From Acidimicrobiia bacterium (GTDB taxonomy: Bacteria; Actinomycetota; Acidimicrobiia; Acidimicrobiales; Aldehydirespiratoraceae), in the NCBI GenBank assembly GCA_022828135.1, contig JAJEJB010000031.1, forward strand, positions 155,813 to 219,812: a stretch of 64,000 nucleotides of DNA, written 5' to 3'. The notes below the pieces were generated by a model. That model did not search any database. It was given only the letters and a program-made list of their open reading frames with translations, and was not told where the DNA came from. Of the stretch, positions 7,490-17,042 are shown piece by piece; position 1 is the first letter of the stretch; each line of letters starts with the position of its first letter. The translations under genes were made by a program, and so were the position numbers.

Positions 7490-8833
7490 ATGACACGAGT
7501 GGCTGTCATCGGCGCTGGGCCGTGCGGGCTGGCACAGTTGCACGCCTTCACCAGCGATTCGGAGGCGGGCAGCCCGTCGGCGCCTGAAGTCGTCTGCTTC
7601 GAGAAGCAGAGCGACTGGGGCGGGCTCTGGAACTACGACTGGCGCACCGGCCTCGACGAGCACGGCGAGCCCTGCCACGCCAGCATGTACCGCTACCTGT
7701 GGTCGAACGGTCCCAAGGAGTGTCTGGAGTTCGCCGACTACGGCTTCGAGGAGCACTTCGGCAAGCCGATCGCGTCGTTCCCGCCCCGCGAGGTGCTGTA
7801 CGACTACATCATCGGCCGGGCCAAGCGCAGCGGCTTCCGCGACCAGATCCGCTTCAACCACGCGGTGCGCCGGGTCAGCCGCTCCGCCGGCGGCGGCTTC
7901 ACCGTCACCGCCCACGATCAGGCCAACGACACCGACGTAAGCGAGGACTTCGACTACGTGGTCGTGTCCACCGGCCATTTCTCCATCCCCAACATGCCCC
8001 ACTACCCGGGCTACGAGACCTTCGGCGGCACGCTGATGCACGCCCACGACTTCCGCGACGCGGTGCAGTTCAGCGGCCGCGACGTGCTCGTGATCGGATC
8101 GAGCTACTCGGCCGAGGACATCGCCTCGCAGCTCTGGAAGTACGGAGCCCGCGCGGTGATCTGCACGTCGCGCAGCGGGCCCATGGGCTTCGACTGGCCT
8201 GAGGGCATCACCGAGAGGCCCATCCTCACCCACGTCGACGGCCGCACCGTGCACTTCACCGACGGCTCGACCGCGGAGGTGGACGCCATCGTCTCCTGTA
8301 CCGGATACCTGCACTACTTCCCGTTCGTGGACGACGAGCTGCGCCTGGTCACCGCCAACCGCCTGGCCACATCGATGCTGTACCGCGGCGTGGTCTTCCA
8401 GCCCGAGAACCGGATCCTCTACCTGGGCATGCAGGACCAGTGGTACACGTTCAACATGTTCGACGCGCAAGCGTGGTATGCCCGCGATGTGATCCTGGGC
8501 CGCATCTCCCTTCCCGACGCCGCCGAGCAGGCCCGCTGGATAGAGGAAGCCCAAGCCGAGGAGGACGCGCTGGCCGACGACTACGCGTGCATCGACTTCC
8601 AGGGTGCCTACACGCAGGACCTGGTGGACCAGACCGACTACCCCGACTTCAACACACCTCTGGTCAACCAGATGTTCTACGACTGGAAGAAGCACAAGAA
8701 GCAGTCGATAATCGGCTACCGCGACCACGGCCACACCTCCCCACTCACCGGCACGGTGGCACCCATCCACCACACCTCCTGGGAGGATGCGCTGGACGAC
8801 TCGCTGGAGTCCTATCTGGCCGACTCGGCCTGA
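7490..8833 (+). CDS. tmm: Trimethylamine monooxygenase
   Basis: A 447-residue class B flavin monooxygenase that oxidises trimethylamine to TMAO with NADPH and O2. The FAD motif GAGPCG is at residues 8-13, followed by FEKQSDWGGLWNYDWRTG. The block SMYRYLWSNGPKECLEFADY is characteristic of bacterial Tmm. The FMO signature appears as FGGTLMHAHDFRD and the NADPH motif as VIGSSYSAED. Length is normal for bacterial Tmm. A GGGGGGG tract lies about ten bases before ATG 7490. With tdm upstream it gives the TMA to TMAO to DMA route. Activity on other tertiary amines or sulfides is possible. Confidence 0.93.
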   Translation: MTRVAVIGAGPCGLAQLHAFTSDSEAGSPSAPEVVCFEKQSDWGGLWNYDWRTGLDEHGEPCHASMYRYLWSNGPKECLEFADYGFEEHFGKPIASFPPREVLYDYIIGRAKRSGFRDQIRFNHAVRRVSRSAGGGFTVTAHDQANDTDVSEDFDYVVVSTGHFSIPNMPHYPGYETFGGTLMHAHDFRDAVQFSGRDVLVIGSSYSAEDIASQLWKYGARAVICTSRSGPMGFDWPEGITERPILTHVDGRTVHFTDGSTAEVDAIVSCTGYLHYFPFVDDELRLVTANRLATSMLYRGVVFQPENRILYLGMQDQWYTFNMFDAQAWYARDVILGRISLPDAAEQARWIEEAQAEEDALADDYACIDFQGAYTQDLVDQTDYPDFNTPLVNQMFYDWKKHKKQSIIGYRDHGHTSPLTGTVAPIHHTSWEDALDDSLESYLADSA

Positions 8834-8838
8834 CACCG

Positions 8839-8900
8839 GAGGCCGAGCGCAGCGAGGCCGTGGCCCGAGCGGCCCGTGAGCGAAGCGAACAAGAGCGGGA
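8839..8900 (-). repeat. Dispersed repeat, copy A (short form, 62 bp)
   Basis: Read on the minus strand it begins CCCGCTCTTGTTCGC and ends GCTCGGCCTC, as do the 87-bp copies at 28810, 52701 and 59393, but lacks about 25 internal bases. It starts five bases after the tmm stop codon and lies in the tmm-monooxygenase gap. Confidence 0.85.
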
Positions 8901-8935
8901 GTGACCCCACTTCCGGCCGCAAACACTGATCTGCC

Positions 8936-10192
8936 ATGGACGATGTGATCATCGTCGGCGGCGGCATCGGAGGGCTCACACTTGCCCTCATGCTGCACGC
9001 GCGGGGCATCGGCGTCCGCGTCTACGAGGCTGCCCCGGAGATCAAGCCCATCGGCGTAGGGATCAGCCTGCTGCCCCACGCCGGCAAGGAGCTGGGCCTG
9101 CTCGGACTGCTCGACGCGCTCACCGACGTGGCCGTGACCACCAGGGACTCCCGCTTCTTCAACCGGTTCGGCCAGTTCGTGTACTCGGAGCCCGTCGGCC
9201 GCCACGCCGGCTACGACTGGCCGCAGTTCCAGATACACCGGGGAGACCTTCAGCAGGTGCTCTGCCGTGCCTTCCTCGACCGGGTGCCCGACGGATCCGA
9301 GCGGCTGCTGACCGGGCACCGTTGCATCGCCACTGACTCCGGTGCCCGAGGCGCAGCAGCTCACTTCGTGGACTCCGCCACCGGCCGGGCCTTGCCGTCG
9401 GCCGAGGGCGCGGCCGTGATCGGCTGCGACGGCATCCATTCGGCCGTGCGGCGTCAGTTCTTCGGTGACGAGGGTCCGCCCGTCTACTCGGGCGTGAACA
9501 TGTGGCGCGGCACGACTGTGTGGGAGCCGTTCCTCAGCGGCTCCACCTACCTGCGGGCCGGCTGGCTGACGGTCGGGAAGATGGTGATCTACCCGGTCCG
9601 GCACGACGTGGACGGCCGGGGCCGCCAACTCGTCAACTGGGTGGCCGAGGTGCAGACCGACCAGTACAACGAGCAGGACTGGAACCGCACCGGTCGTCTT
9701 GAGGACTTCTACGACGTCTTCGCGGACTGGACCTTCGACTGGCTCGACGTGGCCGGCCTGATCAGGGGGGCGGAGCAAATCCTCGAGTACCCGATGGTCG
9801 ACCGCGATCCGCTGCCCCGCTGGACTCACGGGCGGGTGACGCTTCTCGGCGACGCCGCCCACCCCATGTACCCGCGGGGCTCCAACGGCGCGGGCCAGGC
9901 CATCCTCGACGCGCGGTCTCTGGCCGACAGCCTGCAGTCGCACCCGTCGGTGGAGGAGGCGCTTCAGGCCTACGAGGAGCAGCGGCTCCCAGCCACCTCA
10001 GCGGTGGTGCACGCCAGCCGATCGGCGCCCCCGGACGTCATCCTCAAGGCGGTCCACGAGCGAACCGGCGACCGGCCCTTCGAGAACATCGCCGAAGTCA
10101 TCACGCCGCAGGAGATGGCCGCGATGTCCGACCGGTACAAGCAGGTGGCCGGCTACGACCGCGAGTCCCTCTCCAGTGGTACACGCCCTTAG
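8936..10192 (+). CDS. FAD-dependent monooxygenase (PhzS/UbiH-like)
   Basis: A 418-residue group A flavin hydroxylase. The N-terminal GGGIGGL dinucleotide-binding motif is at residues 8-14, and GDAAHPMYPRGSNGAGQAI (about 304-322) is the second FAD/NAD motif of the PHBH/PhzS class. Such enzymes hydroxylate small aromatic or heterocyclic substrates with NAD(P)H and O2; the substrate is not evident. It lies between tmm and malate synthase on the same strand and may be in one transcript with them. It does not resemble DmmABC, so it is at best a weak candidate for a dimethylamine step. Confidence 0.85.
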   Translation: MDDVIIVGGGIGGLTLALMLHARGIGVRVYEAAPEIKPIGVGISLLPHAGKELGLLGLLDALTDVAVTTRDSRFFNRFGQFVYSEPVGRHAGYDWPQFQIHRGDLQQVLCRAFLDRVPDGSERLLTGHRCIATDSGARGAAAHFVDSATGRALPSAEGAAVIGCDGIHSAVRRQFFGDEGPPVYSGVNMWRGTTVWEPFLSGSTYLRAGWLTVGKMVIYPVRHDVDGRGRQLVNWVAEVQTDQYNEQDWNRTGRLEDFYDVFADWTFDWLDVAGLIRGAEQILEYPMVDRDPLPRWTHGRVTLLGDAAHPMYPRGSNGAGQAILDARSLADSLQSHPSVEEALQAYEEQRLPATSAVVHASRSAPPDVILKAVHERTGDRPFENIAEVITPQEMAAMSDRYKQVAGYDRESLSSGTRP

Positions 10193-10213
10193 CCAGACAG
10201 CGATCACAAGGAT

Positions 10214-12436
10214 TTGGAACGGTCGACGGCGCGTGGTTGGCTACAGCGCGTGCGTTCCGGGTCGCTTGAGATTGCTCCACCGCTCGATGAGTTCATCGCG
10301 GTCGAGGCCCTGCCGGGTACGGGCGTCCAGATCAACGAGTTCTGGGGTGCTCTGGAGTCCATACTGACCGACCTGGGGCCACGCAATGCGGCATTGCTGG
10401 CCCACCGCGACGAGCTTCAGGCCCAGATCGACGACTGGCACCGGGCGGCCCGCGCCGACGGCCGCGGCCACGACGGTGACGCCTACGCCAACTTCCTGCG
10501 CGACATCGGATACCTGCGGTACATGGACAGCGCGGTGACCGCCACGACGACCAACGTCGACCCCGAGATCGCCGAGGTGGCCGGACCACAGTTGGTGGTG
10601 CCCGTCGACAACGCCCGCTACGCGCTGAACGCAGCCAACGCACGCTGGGGGAGCCTGTACGACGCCCTCTACGGGACCGACGTGCTCAGCGAGGCGCACG
10701 GTTGCAGCCGCGGCGACGCCTACAACCCGGTCAGAGGTGACCGGGTGATCGCCGCGGGCCGCGAGTTCCTCGACACGCACTTCACCCTCGACTCGGCGAG
10801 CCATGCCTGGGCGACCGACTACCTGGTGCAGGACGGCTCGTTGAGAGTCCGCAGCGGGGACGGCACGGTGAGCGCGCTGCTGCGCCCCGAGCAGTTCGTC
10901 GGCTACACCGGCGCCGCGGACGCGCCCGCGTCGATCCTGCTGCGCAAGAACGGCTTGCACTGCGAGCTGCGAATCGACGCCGACCACCCGGTAGGAGGCC
11001 GGGACCACGCTGGCATCTTCGACATCCGCCTGGAGTCCGCCCTCACCGCCATCATGGACTTCGAGGACTCCGTCTCGGCCGTGGACGCCGATGACAAGGT
11101 AGCGGTCTACCGGAACTGGCTCGGGTTGATGCGGGGCACACTGGAGACGACGTTCGTGCGCGACGGCAGGACGGTGAACCGGTCGCTGCACGGTGACCGC
11201 AGGTTCATTGGCCCGGACGGCATGCAGATCACGCTGCCGGGGCGCTCGTTGATGCTGGTCCGCAACGTGGGACACCATCTCACCACTGACATGGTGAGGC
11301 TTGATGGCGAGCCGGTCTACGAGACCATGGTCGACGCCATGGTCACGGCTCTGTGCGCGCTCCACGATCTGCGGGGGATGGGGCGGGTGGACAGCCGGCC
11401 CATACGCAACTCGGCCTCCGGTTCGGTGTACATCGTCAAGCCCAAGCTGCACGGACCCGACGAGGTTGCCATGGCCTGCGATCTGCTCAGCCGGGTGGAG
11501 ACCGCCCTGGGTCTGGTGCAGCGCACCCTCAAGATGGGGATTATGGACGAGGAGCGTCGTACCTCGCTGGGTCTCAAGGAATGCATCTGGAGGGCACGAG
11601 ACCGGGTGGTGTTCATCAACACCGGCTTCCTGGATCGCACCGGCGACGAGATCCACACCGACATGGAGGCAGGCCCGGTGATCCCCAAGACCGAGATGAA
11701 GGCGGCAGCCTGGCTCGGCGCCTACGAGAACTCCAACGTGGACACCGGCCTGGCCTGCGGGCTGCAGGGGCGTGCCCAGATCGGCAAGGGCATGTGGACG
11801 ATGCCCGGTGAGATGGCGGCCATGGTCAAGGCCAAGATCCAGCATCCGATCGCCGGCGCCAGCACCGCCTGGGTGCCCTCCCCCACGGCCGCAACCCTGC
11901 ACGCCATGCACTACTTCCTGGTGGACGTGACCGACCGCCAGAGGGACCTCGCCGACCGCACGCCCGCCCGCCTCGCCAGCCTGATCGACATACCCGTGCT
12001 GGCGGCGGGCCGGGAGCTCGGCCCGAACGAGATTCAACGCGAGCTGGACAACAACATCCAGGGCATCCTCGGATACCTGGTCCGATGGGTGGGCCAGGGA
12101 GTGGGATGCTCAACCGTGCCCGACATCGGTGACATCGGTCTCATGGAGGATCTGGCCACCCTCCGAATCTCCAGTCAGCACATCGCCAACTGGCTGCATC
12201 ACGGACTTGTGTCCGCTGACCAGGTACGCGAGACCATGCGTCGAATGGCCAACCTGGTCGACCAGCAGAACAGCGGCGACGCCGACTATGAGCCCATGGC
12301 CCCCGACTACGACTCCAGCGTTCCGTTCGCGGCAGCTGTCGAGCTCGTGTTCTCGGCCCGGGACGAGCCCAGCGGCTACACGGAGCGGGTGCTTCGGGCC
12401 CATCGCCGGCAGGTCAAGGCCCGCTCGGCGCAATAG
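10214..12436 (+). CDS. glcB: Malate synthase G
   Basis: A 740-residue protein, the usual length of isoform G, which condenses glyoxylate with acetyl-CoA to L-malate. Visible family blocks include the N-terminal LPGTGVQINEFWGALESI, the central DFEDSVSAVDADDK, GRSLMLVRNVGHH and SVYIVKPKLHGPDE, and the C-terminal HYFLVDVTDRQRDL. The in-frame stop at 10190 leaves TTG 10214 as the earliest start, with AAGGA close before it. It lies 22 bases after the flavin hydroxylase. Its presence among C1/amine genes, next to remnants of two serine-cycle-type genes, suggests glyoxylate handling was part of the ancestral pathway. Confidence 0.95.
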   Translation: MERSTARGWLQRVRSGSLEIAPPLDEFIAVEALPGTGVQINEFWGALESILTDLGPRNAALLAHRDELQAQIDDWHRAARADGRGHDGDAYANFLRDIGYLRYMDSAVTATTTNVDPEIAEVAGPQLVVPVDNARYALNAANARWGSLYDALYGTDVLSEAHGCSRGDAYNPVRGDRVIAAGREFLDTHFTLDSASHAWATDYLVQDGSLRVRSGDGTVSALLRPEQFVGYTGAADAPASILLRKNGLHCELRIDADHPVGGRDHAGIFDIRLESALTAIMDFEDSVSAVDADDKVAVYRNWLGLMRGTLETTFVRDGRTVNRSLHGDRRFIGPDGMQITLPGRSLMLVRNVGHHLTTDMVRLDGEPVYETMVDAMVTALCALHDLRGMGRVDSRPIRNSASGSVYIVKPKLHGPDEVAMACDLLSRVETALGLVQRTLKMGIMDEERRTSLGLKECIWRARDRVVFINTGFLDRTGDEIHTDMEAGPVIPKTEMKAAAWLGAYENSNVDTGLACGLQGRAQIGKGMWTMPGEMAAMVKAKIQHPIAGASTAWVPSPTAATLHAMHYFLVDVTDRQRDLADRTPARLASLIDIPVLAAGRELGPNEIQRELDNNIQGILGYLVRWVGQGVGCSTVPDIGDIGLMEDLATLRISSQHIANWLHHGLVSADQVRETMRRMANLVDQQNSGDADYEPMAPDYDSSVPFAAAVELVFSARDEPSGYTERVLRAHRRQVKARSAQ

Positions 12437-12494
12437 GCAGCCTGGAAGTTGAACGAATCGGCGCCAGAATCCGCCGGGACACCGCAACAAATTG

Positions 12495-12500
12495 TACGAT
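12495..12500 (+). promoter_or_regulatory. TACGAT -10 box of a probable leaderless transcript
   Basis: The TANNNT box ends eight bases before ATG 12509 and no ribosome site is visible, supporting that start rather than the longer open frame. Confidence 0.4.
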
Positions 12501-12508
12501 CCGCCACC

Positions 12509-13720
12509 ATGCGCACCGTTCCGACCGAAGCCGATGTTGTCGTCATCGGAGCCGGGGTATCGGGAGCCAGCATCGGCTACCAGCTCGCCCGGCACTCGGA
12601 CCGCCGGGTGGTCGTGGTGGACGCTCGACCACCTGTCGGCGGCATCTCAGGACGCACCTTCGGCCAGATCCGCCAGCACTACTCCAACGAACTCATGGTG
12701 CGCATGGCACTGCGAGGCTTCCACTGCATCCGCAACTGGGCGTCGGAAGTGGGATACGGCGACCCCGGATACGTACGCCTCGGCTACATGCTCATCGTCA
12801 CGGAGAACCAGATAGACGGTCTGCGGCGCAACGTCGAGCTGGGCAGCAAGCTCGGCGTGGACACCCGCTTCGTGGGGCCGGACGAGATCGCGGCGATCGA
12901 GCCTCTAGTGAACGCCGAGAACCTGGCGGGCGGTGCCTACGAGCCCGACGGGGGCTATATCGACGTGACCAAGATGGTGTTGAGCTGGCTGGGCGCCGCC
13001 ACCGAGTGCGGTGCCGACGTGCTGACCCCACTCGCCGTGCAGGAAATTCTGGTGACCGATGGCGCGGTCAGCGGAGTGGCTACCGACAGGGGCGAGATCA
13101 GAGCTCCCGTAGTCGTGGCGGCAACTGGCGCGTGGGCGCCCGACCTGCTCGAACCCTTGGGCGTGAACGTGCCCATCGAGCGACGGCGCCTCGACATGGC
13201 AACCCTCGAGCAGGAGCCTGGAGCCCGGGCCCTGCAATCCTGCATCACCGATGGCAACTCCAATCTGGTGATCCGTCCCGATATGGGTCGCCGGATAGTT
13301 GCGGTGGCGTACCCACCGGAGATGCCCCCGGTCGATGATCCGCTGGCCGACGCCCCGCCGGCGGCCCTCGACGACCATGCGGCGCGCCTCGAGGGAGCCC
13401 TGGCGGAGCGGCTCCCGGCGCTGAGGTTGGCCGGGATCGTCGCGAGCACCAGCGGGGCCTACGACATCACGCCGGACTACCATCCCATCCTCGGGTGGGC
13501 TTCCGAGATCGCCGATGTGACCGGCCTGTACCTCGCCGTCGGGCTGTCCGGACACGGACTCAAGCTGTCGCCGTGCATCGGCGAGATCGTCGCCTCCCAG
13601 GTGCTCGGCGTAGAGCAGGTCGGCGGCGCCCCACCGATCGGCGCCGGCGCGCTCAGACCCAGCCGGTTCGCCGATGGTGAGCTGATGCACCTGACCTACG
13701 GCCCCAGCGCACGCGCATGA
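12509..13720 (+). CDS. DAO-family FAD-dependent amine/amino-acid oxidoreductase
   Basis: A 403-residue flavoenzyme of the D-amino-acid oxidase/sarcosine oxidase family. It has the FAD motif GAGVSGASIGYQLA near the N-terminus, the substrate-side pattern GRTFGQIRQHYSNE, and a C-terminal GLSGHGLKLSPCIGE motif. These enzymes oxidise secondary or N-methylated amines at the C-N bond. It shares a strand with tmm and malate synthase. It is a reasonable candidate for dimethylamine, dimethylglycine or sarcosine-type oxidation, but the substrate cannot be deduced. ATG 12509 is chosen from the -10 box and from where the Rossmann fold starts. Confidence 0.85.
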   Translation: MRTVPTEADVVVIGAGVSGASIGYQLARHSDRRVVVVDARPPVGGISGRTFGQIRQHYSNELMVRMALRGFHCIRNWASEVGYGDPGYVRLGYMLIVTENQIDGLRRNVELGSKLGVDTRFVGPDEIAAIEPLVNAENLAGGAYEPDGGYIDVTKMVLSWLGAATECGADVLTPLAVQEILVTDGAVSGVATDRGEIRAPVVVAATGAWAPDLLEPLGVNVPIERRRLDMATLEQEPGARALQSCITDGNSNLVIRPDMGRRIVAVAYPPEMPPVDDPLADAPPAALDDHAARLEGALAERLPALRLAGIVASTSGAYDITPDYHPILGWASEIADVTGLYLAVGLSGHGLKLSPCIGEIVASQVLGVEQVGGAPPIGAGALRPSRFADGELMHLTYGPSARA

Positions 13721-13786
13721 GCCACGTCACGGCCCGCGCGGTAGTATCCACCCGACCATTAGAGGATTTGACTGAGGAGCGTAACG

Positions 13787-14125
13787 ATGGAGATCAGCGC
13801 CGAGAGAGAAGGCGGAGCCGTCATTGCCAGGGCCAACGGCCGCATCGACAGTTCCAACTCTCGGGAGTTTCATTCAGGCCTGGAGGCGGTTGTCACCGAT
13901 GGTGACTCTGCAGTTGTGTTGAACTTCGAGGACGTCTCCTACATCAGCAGCGCCGGGATGAGAGTGATCCTTCTTGCGGCCAAGAGCCTCCAGAGCGGTG
14001 GTACGAGATTTGTTCTTTGCTCAATGGACGAACCAATTCGTGAAGTGTTCAAGATCAGTGGATTCGACAAGATTATTCCGATCCATAGCTCGCAGTCTGA
14101 GGCGCTCACCGCAGTCAGCGCATAA
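13787..14125 (+). CDS. STAS-domain anti-sigma-factor antagonist
   Basis: A 112-residue single STAS domain of the SpoIIAA/RsbV class. The phosphorylatable serine lies in SYISSAGMR (S54 or S55). In partner switching the dephosphorylated protein binds an anti-sigma kinase and releases its target. GAGGAG precedes ATG 13787, and a TAGTAT box lies at 13742-13747. It heads a unit with a receiver-PP2C phosphatase and a HATPase kinase, the three classical parts of a partner switch. No sigma factor of the SigB type is adjacent. Confidence 0.92.
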   Translation: MEISAEREGGAVIARANGRIDSSNSREFHSGLEAVVTDGDSAVVLNFEDVSYISSAGMRVILLAAKSLQSGGTRFVLCSMDEPIREVFKISGFDKIIPIHSSQSEALTAVSA

Positions 14126-14157
14126 GTGGCCATCGCCGATCGCTAGAGAGGACTCCA

Positions 14158-15330
14158 ATGACAATGACTGAGTCGCCGCAGAAGCACAAGATCCTCGTGG
14201 TCGACGACGAACCCGATCTCGAACCCCTCATGCTGCAGCGTATGCGGCGCTACATCAGGACTGGTGTGTACGAGTTCGTCTTCGCCCACGATGGAGTAGA
14301 GGCACTTGAAGCGCTGGACGCGGACGAGAGCATCGACATGGTCCTGTCGGACATCAATATGCCCAAGATGGATGGTCTCACACTTCTTGACAGGATTCCG
14401 GATGTAGCACCGGACATACGGGCCGTCATAATCTCCGCTTACGGCGATATGAAGAACATTCGGATCGCCATGAACCGCGGTGCATTTGATTTCGTCACAA
14501 AGCCGGTCGATTTCGACGACTTGAAGTTCACAATAGATCGAACACTGCAGCATATTCGTGAATGGAAAGAAGCCCTAAGTGCTCGTGACAAGCTTGTCGT
14601 CCTGCAGAACGAACTGAATGTTGCAAGCATGATGCAGCAGTCCATTCTGCCCAACAAGTTCGCCCGCAACGACGACTACAAGCTATTCGGCACCATGCAG
14701 CCTGCCCGCAACGTAGGGGGCGACTTCTTCGATGTGATCGGTCTGTCCGACGAGAGAGTGGGCTTGGCCATCGCGGACGTATCCGGAAAGGGCGTGCCCG
14801 CCGCGTTGTTCATGATGTCCAGCCGCACGCTGCTGAAGGGTGCAGCCATGCGGGCCGACGGTCCTGGCGAGGCGCTCACGGAAGTGAACGACGTACTCAA
14901 CGAGGACAACGACGCCTGCATGTTCGTCACCATGATCTATGCCGTGTACGACCCGACGACCGGTGTGCTCACCTACGCGGACGGAGGCCACGACCCGCCC
15001 CTCGTCATACACGCGGACGGCAGCAGCACCCAATTGCCGGTGACCGACGGTCTTGCTCTGGGCGTGCTGCCCGGATTCGACTTCCTCCAGCACTCCTACG
15101 AGTTGTCGCCCGGTGACACTGTCATTCTCTACACCGACGGCGTAACCGAGGCCATCAACGCCGAGGAGGAGCAGCTGGGCCTGACCCGGTTGCGTGAGAC
15201 CTTCGAGGCCAATCCCCCGGGCGATGCAGAGGACGCCGGCCACCGCGTCATCGACCTCGTCAACGAGTTCGCCGGTGATGTGCCCCAGTTCGACGACACC
15301 ACCTGTCTCGTGCTGCGCCGAGAGAACTGA
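14158..15330 (+). CDS. Response regulator with PP2C (SpoIIE/RsbU) phosphatase output
   Basis: 390 residues. A CheY-like receiver (1-125) has the acidic pair in VDDEPD, phospho-acceptor D65 (SDINMPKMDG) and the switch lysine in TKPVDF. A short coiled-coil linker leads to a SpoIIE phosphatase domain with VGGDFFDVIG, ADVSGKGVPAALFM and DDTTCLVL metal motifs. Phosphorylation of the receiver probably controls dephosphorylation of the STAS protein encoded just upstream. The histidine kinase four genes on is the obvious donor. GAGAGGA precedes the start. Base composition is lower in GC than the neighbours in the first half. Confidence 0.93.
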   Translation: MTMTESPQKHKILVVDDEPDLEPLMLQRMRRYIRTGVYEFVFAHDGVEALEALDADESIDMVLSDINMPKMDGLTLLDRIPDVAPDIRAVIISAYGDMKNIRIAMNRGAFDFVTKPVDFDDLKFTIDRTLQHIREWKEALSARDKLVVLQNELNVASMMQQSILPNKFARNDDYKLFGTMQPARNVGGDFFDVIGLSDERVGLAIADVSGKGVPAALFMMSSRTLLKGAAMRADGPGEALTEVNDVLNEDNDACMFVTMIYAVYDPTTGVLTYADGGHDPPLVIHADGSSTQLPVTDGLALGVLPGFDFLQHSYELSPGDTVILYTDGVTEAINAEEEQLGLTRLRETFEANPPGDAEDAGHRVIDLVNEFAGDVPQFDDTTCLVLRREN

Positions 15331-15337
15331 CCGCGCC

Positions 15338-15763
15338 ATGCTGTTCCTGACCACCAACACCAACGGCGAACAGGTCCGCTCCAGCTACGAGGAGCTGCCG
15401 GAACTGGTCGCGGCCGTCGAGGCACTCGGTGAACGGGACGGCTGGTCCGGCGAGTTGACGTTCCGGATCAGCCTGGTGATCGACGAGCTGGCCCAGAACG
15501 TCGTGGACTATTCCCACGAGGGCGGGCCGGGCGATGTCGAGGTAGAGGTGACCACGCTCCAAGAGGACATCGTCATCGAGATCATCGACGACGGCATCCC
15601 GTTCGACCCGCTGACCGAGGCACCCGAGCCGGACCTGACTTCCTCGATCGAGGACCGGCCGATCGGCGGTCTGGGCGTGCACTTCACCAAGACCCTGATG
15701 GACGAGGTGGAGTACTGCCGGGAGTCGGGGAAGAACCGCCTGAAGATCGTCGCCCACAAGTGA
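15338..15763 (+). CDS. Anti-sigma-type serine kinase (HATPase_c_2, RsbW-like)
   Basis: A 141-residue GHKL ATPase of the RsbW/SpoIIAB class. The N-box appears as LVIDELAQNVVDYSHEGGPG and the G-boxes as IIDDGIPFDP and GGLGVHF. It would phosphorylate the STAS protein at 13787 and hold a sigma factor or another partner. It starts eight bases after the phosphatase stop, and its own TGA is one base from the next start, so the block is one transcript. Confidence 0.9.
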   Translation: MLFLTTNTNGEQVRSSYEELPELVAAVEALGERDGWSGELTFRISLVIDELAQNVVDYSHEGGPGDVEVEVTTLQEDIVIEIIDDGIPFDPLTEAPEPDLTSSIEDRPIGGLGVHFTKTLMDEVEYCRESGKNRLKIVAHK

Positions 15764-15764
15764 G

Positions 15765-17042
15765 ATGACCCACCACCGCGGGCCGCGTCGCCGATGGATT
15801 GCCGGCGGATGGTGGGCGGTGGTGGTTGCGGTGCTGCTCGCGGCGTGCGGCAGCGATGGGGGAACCGTGGACACCCCGGGCATCGACGAATCGGTGTCGG
15901 TCAGTCCCGTCGTCGAGGCGGAGGGAGACTCACTGGGCCTGACCGAGGAACGGATCCTGTTCGGACAGTCTGCCGCGCTCAGCGGACCGGCCAAGGAGTT
16001 GGGCAGGAACATGAGGCTGGGGATCCTGGCCGCGTTCGACGAGGTGAACGCGGCCGGAGGCGTCCACGGTCGCGTCCTGGAACTGCAGTCCCTCGACGAC
16101 GCGTACGAGCCCGAGGACGCGATAGTGATGACCCGCCATCTCATCGAGCAGGAGCAGGTGTTCGCGCTGATAGGCGCGGTGGGCACCCCGACCTCCCGCT
16201 CCGCCACCCCGATCGCCCGCAACGCCGGGGTTCCCTACATCGCACCGTTCACCGGCGCCGCCTTCCTCCGAGACGACGAGTGGGACAACATCATCAACCT
16301 GCGAGCCTCCTACAACCAGGAGACCGAGGAGATGGTGGCCCGCCTCACGGAGGACCTCGGGATCACCCGGATCAGCGTCATGTACCAGAACGACTCCTTC
16401 GGACGGGCCGGGTTCCGGGGCACGGTCGCGGCGCTCGAGCGACGGGACATGGAGCTCACCTCGATCGGGATCTACCCCCGCAACACGACCGCGGTGAAGA
16501 CGGCCCTGCTCGACCTGCGGCAGGGCGACCCCGAAGCGGTGATCATGATCGGTGCCTACGAGCCGGTCGCGAGGCTCATCCTGTGGGCCCGCCGCACGGG
16601 CATGGACGCGGTCTTCATGACGGTCTCCTTCGTGGGCAGCAACGCCCTGGCCCAGGAACTCGGGTCCGACGGCGCAGGGGTGCTGGTGACCCAGGTCGTC
16701 CCGTTCCCGGAGGACAACTCCCTGCCCGTCATCCTGTCGTACCTGGACGCCCTGGCGAGCCACGATCCGGAGGCGGAGCCCGGGTTCGTCTCGCTCGAGG
16801 GCTATCTGGCGGGACGGATGGTGATCGCGGCACTCCAGGAGTGCGGGGCGGAGGTCGACCGATCCTGCCTGCTCGACCAGTTGATCGACCACGGCGACTT
16901 CGACCTTGACGGATTCAAGCTGCGGTTCGGTGACGGCGACAACCAGGGTTCTGACGAGGTATTCCTGACGGTGATCGGCTCCGACGGCAAGTACCACCCG
17001 GTCGACACCCTGCACGAGACCGTTCTCTGGGTGACTCGATGA
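15765..17042 (+). CDS. Ligand-binding lipoprotein (LivJ/Peripla_BP_6 type), probable sensor input
   Basis: 425 residues with a lipoprotein signal: basic start, WWAVVVAVLLAAC with the lipobox cysteine near residue 28. The rest is a type I periplasmic-binding fold (LTEERILFGQSAALSGPAKELG, FALIGAVGTPTSRSATPIA). No ABC permease genes are nearby. Its stop overlaps the start of the histidine kinase (ATGA), which argues that it feeds ligand information to that kinase rather than to a transporter. This resembles TorT with TorS in layout. The ligand is unknown; a methylated amine is an inference from context. Confidence 0.87.
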   Translation: MTHHRGPRRRWIAGGWWAVVVAVLLAACGSDGGTVDTPGIDESVSVSPVVEAEGDSLGLTEERILFGQSAALSGPAKELGRNMRLGILAAFDEVNAAGGVHGRVLELQSLDDAYEPEDAIVMTRHLIEQEQVFALIGAVGTPTSRSATPIARNAGVPYIAPFTGAAFLRDDEWDNIINLRASYNQETEEMVARLTEDLGITRISVMYQNDSFGRAGFRGTVAALERRDMELTSIGIYPRNTTAVKTALLDLRQGDPEAVIMIGAYEPVARLILWARRTGMDAVFMTVSFVGSNALAQELGSDGAGVLVTQVVPFPEDNSLPVILSYLDALASHDPEAEPGFVSLEGYLAGRMVIAALQECGAEVDRSCLLDQLIDHGDFDLDGFKLRFGDGDNQGSDEVFLTVIGSDGKYHPVDTLHETVLWVTR

